NCBI RefSeq assembly: GCF_003047285.1
Contig: NZ_PZYX01000003.1
Location: 1-64,000 of the forward strand
Direction: 5' to 3'
Length of the DNA stretch: 64,000 bases
From: Nocardioides allogilvus
GTDB taxonomy: Bacteria > Actinomycetota > Actinomycetes > Propionibacteriales > Nocardioidaceae
The notes under the pieces are model-generated. The model was not told the DNA's origin. It did not search any database and saw nothing but the letters and a program-made list of their open reading frames with translations. The stretch's first letter is position 1. Each line of letters opens with the position of its first letter. Made by a program: the position numbers and the translations under genes. Of the stretch, positions 61,840-64,000 are shown piece after piece.

Positions 61840-63213
61840 ATGACCACGAAACCCGATGGCCCGATGTCGGTGCCACCCGCCACACTGGGCACCATGGGGG
61901 ATCCGATCACCGACCAGGTTCGCGATGTCGTCGGTGACCAGACGGTCGGTCGTCGGCTGCCCAGGGCGCTGACTCCGTTCCGCACCCCGGCCTACCGCTG
62001 GTTGGCGCTCGCCCTCGCCGCGAGCGCGTTCGCCAGCGGAGTCTGGATCGTGGCGCTGGTCTGGGAGGTCATCCGTCTCGGCGGCGGCCCGGGCCAGCTC
62101 TCGACCGTGATGACCGCCAGCGCGGTCGGCGTGCTGATCCCGGCGCTGCTGGCCGGGGTCGTGGCCGACCGGGTGCCGCAGAAGCTGATCCTGCTCACCG
62201 TCGCGCTCGTCGAGATGGTGGCGATGGGGCTGGTCGCGTTCCTGTCCTCCGCCGACCTCAACGCGATCTGGATCCTCGCGTGCGTCACCTTCGTGTCCGG
62301 GATGGGCATGGCGTTCTACTACCCCGCCTACTCCGCCTGGCTGCCGGCACTGATCCCCGAGTCCGACCTGCAGGCGGTCAACGGGTTCGAGGGCATGGTG
62401 CGCCCGACCATCGGCCAGGCCGTCGGGCCGGCCGTGGCCGGTGCGGTCGTCGGGGCGTACTCGCCCGGCGCCGCCTTCACCGTGGCCACGGTCGTGGGCG
62501 CGGTCGCGCTGGTGGTGCTCACCAAGGTTCCGCAGACCGCCATCCGCCGTACCCTCGACGAGGCGCACGCCCGGCACCCGATCCGCTCCGCGGTCGCGGA
62601 CATGCGCGAGGGCTTCGCCTACATGGTGCGCACCCCGTGGCTGCTCGCGACGCTGCTGTTCGCGTCGCTGATGATCCTGGTGATGATGGGCCCGCTCGAG
62701 GTGCTGATCCCGTTCCTGATCAAGGACACGCTGGGCGGCGGCCCCGACGACCACTCCTACGTCCTGGCCGCGTTCGGCATCGGCGGTGCGCTCGGCTCGC
62801 TGGCGATGGCGTCCGTGCGGATGCCGCGGCGCTACCTCACGCTGATGAACGTCGGCTGGGGACTCGGCTGCCTGCCGTTCCTGGTGATCGCGGTGGCCGA
62901 CCGCGTCTGGATGGTGATCGGTGCCGCGGCTGTGATGGGGGCGCTCTTCTCGGCGCCGATGGTCATCTGGGGCACGCTCCTGCAGCGCCGGGTGCCACCC
63001 GCTCTGCTCGGTCGCGTCGCGAGCCTCGACTTCTTCGTCAGCATCTCGCTGATGCCGGTCTCGATGGCGCTCGCCGGGCCCGTGGCCGACGCGATCGGGC
63101 TGCGCAACACCTTCTACATCGCCGGCATCGTGCCGGTCGTCGTCGCGGTCGTCGCGACGGTGTGGGCCAAGCTGCCGGCCGACGAGCTCGCGCACCCGCT
63201 GCGGGCCGACTGA
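61840..63213 (+). CDS. MFS transporter (enterobactin-exporter/MFS_3 type)
   Basis: 457 residues, 12 membrane helices after a 45-residue cytoplasmic N-terminus. LALALAASAFASGVWIVALVW (TM1), GVVADRVPQKLILLTVALVE (motif A-like after TM2) and PAYSAWLPALIPESDLQAVN, GLRNTFYIAGIVPVV. The helix pattern matches EntS/MFS_3 proteins that export siderophores or drugs; the cargo is not evident. GAAGGAGGAG lies 10 bases before ATG 61840. Not linked to any biosynthetic genes here. Convergent with the M15 gene. Confidence 0.88.
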   Translation: MTTKPDGPMSVPPATLGTMGDPITDQVRDVVGDQTVGRRLPRALTPFRTPAYRWLALALAASAFASGVWIVALVWEVIRLGGGPGQLSTVMTASAVGVLIPALLAGVVADRVPQKLILLTVALVEMVAMGLVAFLSSADLNAIWILACVTFVSGMGMAFYYPAYSAWLPALIPESDLQAVNGFEGMVRPTIGQAVGPAVAGAVVGAYSPGAAFTVATVVGAVALVVLTKVPQTAIRRTLDEAHARHPIRSAVADMREGFAYMVRTPWLLATLLFASLMILVMMGPLEVLIPFLIKDTLGGGPDDHSYVLAAFGIGGALGSLAMASVRMPRRYLTLMNVGWGLGCLPFLVIAVADRVWMVIGAAAVMGALFSAPMVIWGTLLQRRVPPALLGRVASLDFFVSISLMPVSMALAGPVADAIGLRNTFYIAGIVPVVVAVVATVWAKLPADELAHPLRAD

Positions 63214-63217
63214 AGCC

Positions 63218-64000
63218 CTACGCCGGTTCCTTGAGCGCGTTCATCTCGAAGTGCATCGGGTCGGTGTAGCCCCAGTCGCCACCCCAGGCGAAGCCCCACT
63301 TCTTGAAGATCTCGACGACGGCGCGGTTCATCTCACCGAAGGTGCCGCGCTGGTTGCCCGGCACGTTGAGGTCGAGCGCGATGCCGAAGGAGTGCAGCGA
63401 GAGCTGCTGGGTGTTGGCGATGTAGCGCGGGTAGTAGCACCCGGCGTACTCCCCCGGGTTGATCTCGTCGGCGAGCCCGGTCGTCTGGATCTCGAGCAGC
63501 GCCGCCCGCAGCTGCGGGAAGATCACCTTGTGGCAGGTGACGTTGCCCAGGATCGGCACCGGCTCGGTGCGGATGTTGGCGGTGACCCAGGACTGCTCGG
63601 GCGCGATCCGGCCGCCACCCAGCACGGTGTAGCGGAAGGTGCCGACGGCCTCGGCGACCGAACCGCCGCTCAGCACCGCGATCTGCTCCGCACCTGGGTC
63701 GAGGTCCGGACCGAGGATGGACACGGCCGCGTCGTCGCCGACGATCTCCTGCAGCTTCTCCATCACGTCGCGCGGTGAGTAGATGCCGGTGTTGACCAGC
63801 ATGGCGTTGTCGGTGGGGATCCCGAGCTCCTCGCCCCACTTCTCGTTGACCACGGCGTCGATCTGCGGCACCTGCGGCGCATAGGCGCCGATGTGCACCG
63901 TCGGGGCGTCCTCGTCGTTGCCGAGCTGGAGGTAGCCCGCCTTGTCCTGCAGCTGCTCGGCCAGCGACTTCTCCAGCGCGACCTCGCCCCCGGCGACCCG
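63218..64000 (-). CDS. M15 family D-Ala-D-Ala carboxypeptidase-like protein (N-terminus beyond window)
   Basis: 260 residues visible; the frame is open to the window end (it reads ...GGEVALEKSLAEQLQDKAGY at the edge), so the start is outside. The zinc site of M15 peptidases is near the C-terminus: QLSLHSFGIALDLNV (S-x-H-x6-D: His and Asp ligands) and YTDPMHFEMN (third His). It therefore should cut peptidoglycan stem peptides at the cell surface, though the visible part shows no signal peptide. A start at GTG 63898 would drop the N-terminal region and is not preferred. Confidence 0.85.
   Translation of the reverse strand, partial: RVAGGEVALEKSLAEQLQDKAGYLQLGNDEDAPTVHIGAYAPQVPQIDAVVNEKWGEELGIPTDNAMLVNTGIYSPRDVMEKLQEIVGDDAAVSILGPDLDPGAEQIAVLSGGSVAEAVGTFRYTVLGGGRIAPEQSWVTANIRTEPVPILGNVTCHKVIFPQLRAALLEIQTTGLADEINPGEYAGCYYPRYIANTQQLSLHSFGIALDLNVPGNQRGTFGEMNRAVVEIFKKWGFAWGGDWGYTDPMHFEMNALKEPA

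Overview
The window is chromosomal DNA of a high-GC actinobacterium, most likely a Nocardioides-type member of the Nocardioidaceae. This is inferred from very high GC in third codon positions, many GTG starts, 4-nt GTGA/ATGA gene overlaps, and family content: proteasome activator Bpa, F420/DDN-type oxidoreductase, DUF664 (mycothiol-type DinB) protein, fused CydDC and a lactococcin-972-type bacteriocin locus. No rRNA, tRNA, CRISPR or prophage was seen. The neighbourhood of serS, pheA and HAD phosphatases resembles a conserved actinobacterial chromosomal region.

Layout. 1-9.6 kb: the 3' tail of an IS481-type transposase, bpa, two TIMP/NTR-like secreted proteins, a HAD-GNAT-HAD operon, serS, a PAP2-diacylglycerol kinase fusion, a DDN-type enzyme, DUF4446, pheA and a double VOC protein. 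9.7-13.4 kb: larB-larC (nickel-pincer cofactor) with an UPF0016 cation exporter and a GNAT fusion. 13.4-14.5 kb: a DUF559 nuclease gene bracketed by two copies of a hairpin. 14.6-25.9 kb: arginine deiminase, a cyclic-nucleotide-binding protein plus class III cyclase, and housekeeping genes (SEC-C protein, GDPD, DinB, AAA ATPase, Fpg/Nei, aat, EcsC). 26-29.4 kb: three overlapping sulfotransferase-like genes. 29.4-35.5 kb: leucine catabolism (HMG-CoA lyase, biotin-dependent carboxylase alpha and beta) with two TetR regulators and a 43-bp inverted repeat array. 35.5-43.9 kb: ferritin, SWIM and SNF2 proteins, glutathione peroxidase, a DHA2 drug exporter, and a RecQ-phosphoribosyltransferase fusion. 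44-49.3 kb: a lactococcin-972-like bacteriocin locus with paired LuxR-type regulators, a small exported peptide, a bacteriocin-associated membrane protein and an ABC ATPase. 49.3-56.3 kb: BlaI-M56 pair divergent from cydA-cydB-cydDC. 56.3-64 kb: UspA, ComB-like protein, a second hairpin-bracketed DUF559 gene, an M13 peptidase, a quinone oxidoreductase, an MFS transporter and an M15 peptidase cut by the window end.

The most unusual structure is a recurring module. Two DUF559 (Vsr-like/PD-(D/E)XK) genes lie between two direct copies of a long hairpin, with a different hairpin sequence at each locus, and both share a conserved leader just before the start codon. A third place (34.57-34.84 kb) has the same leader and a six-unit 43-bp inverted palindrome array, but a TetR gene where the nuclease would be. 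Independently, a short dispersed repeat (GGTTTCGACACGCTCGC... CTCAACC) is embedded in or at the ends of at least seven genes, several times in frame, and supplies the stop codon of serS and of the carboxylase alpha gene. The bacteriocin locus has a shared promoter-like motif before the bacteriocin and the small peptide and a perfect 15-bp hairpin between the bacteriocin and its exporter.
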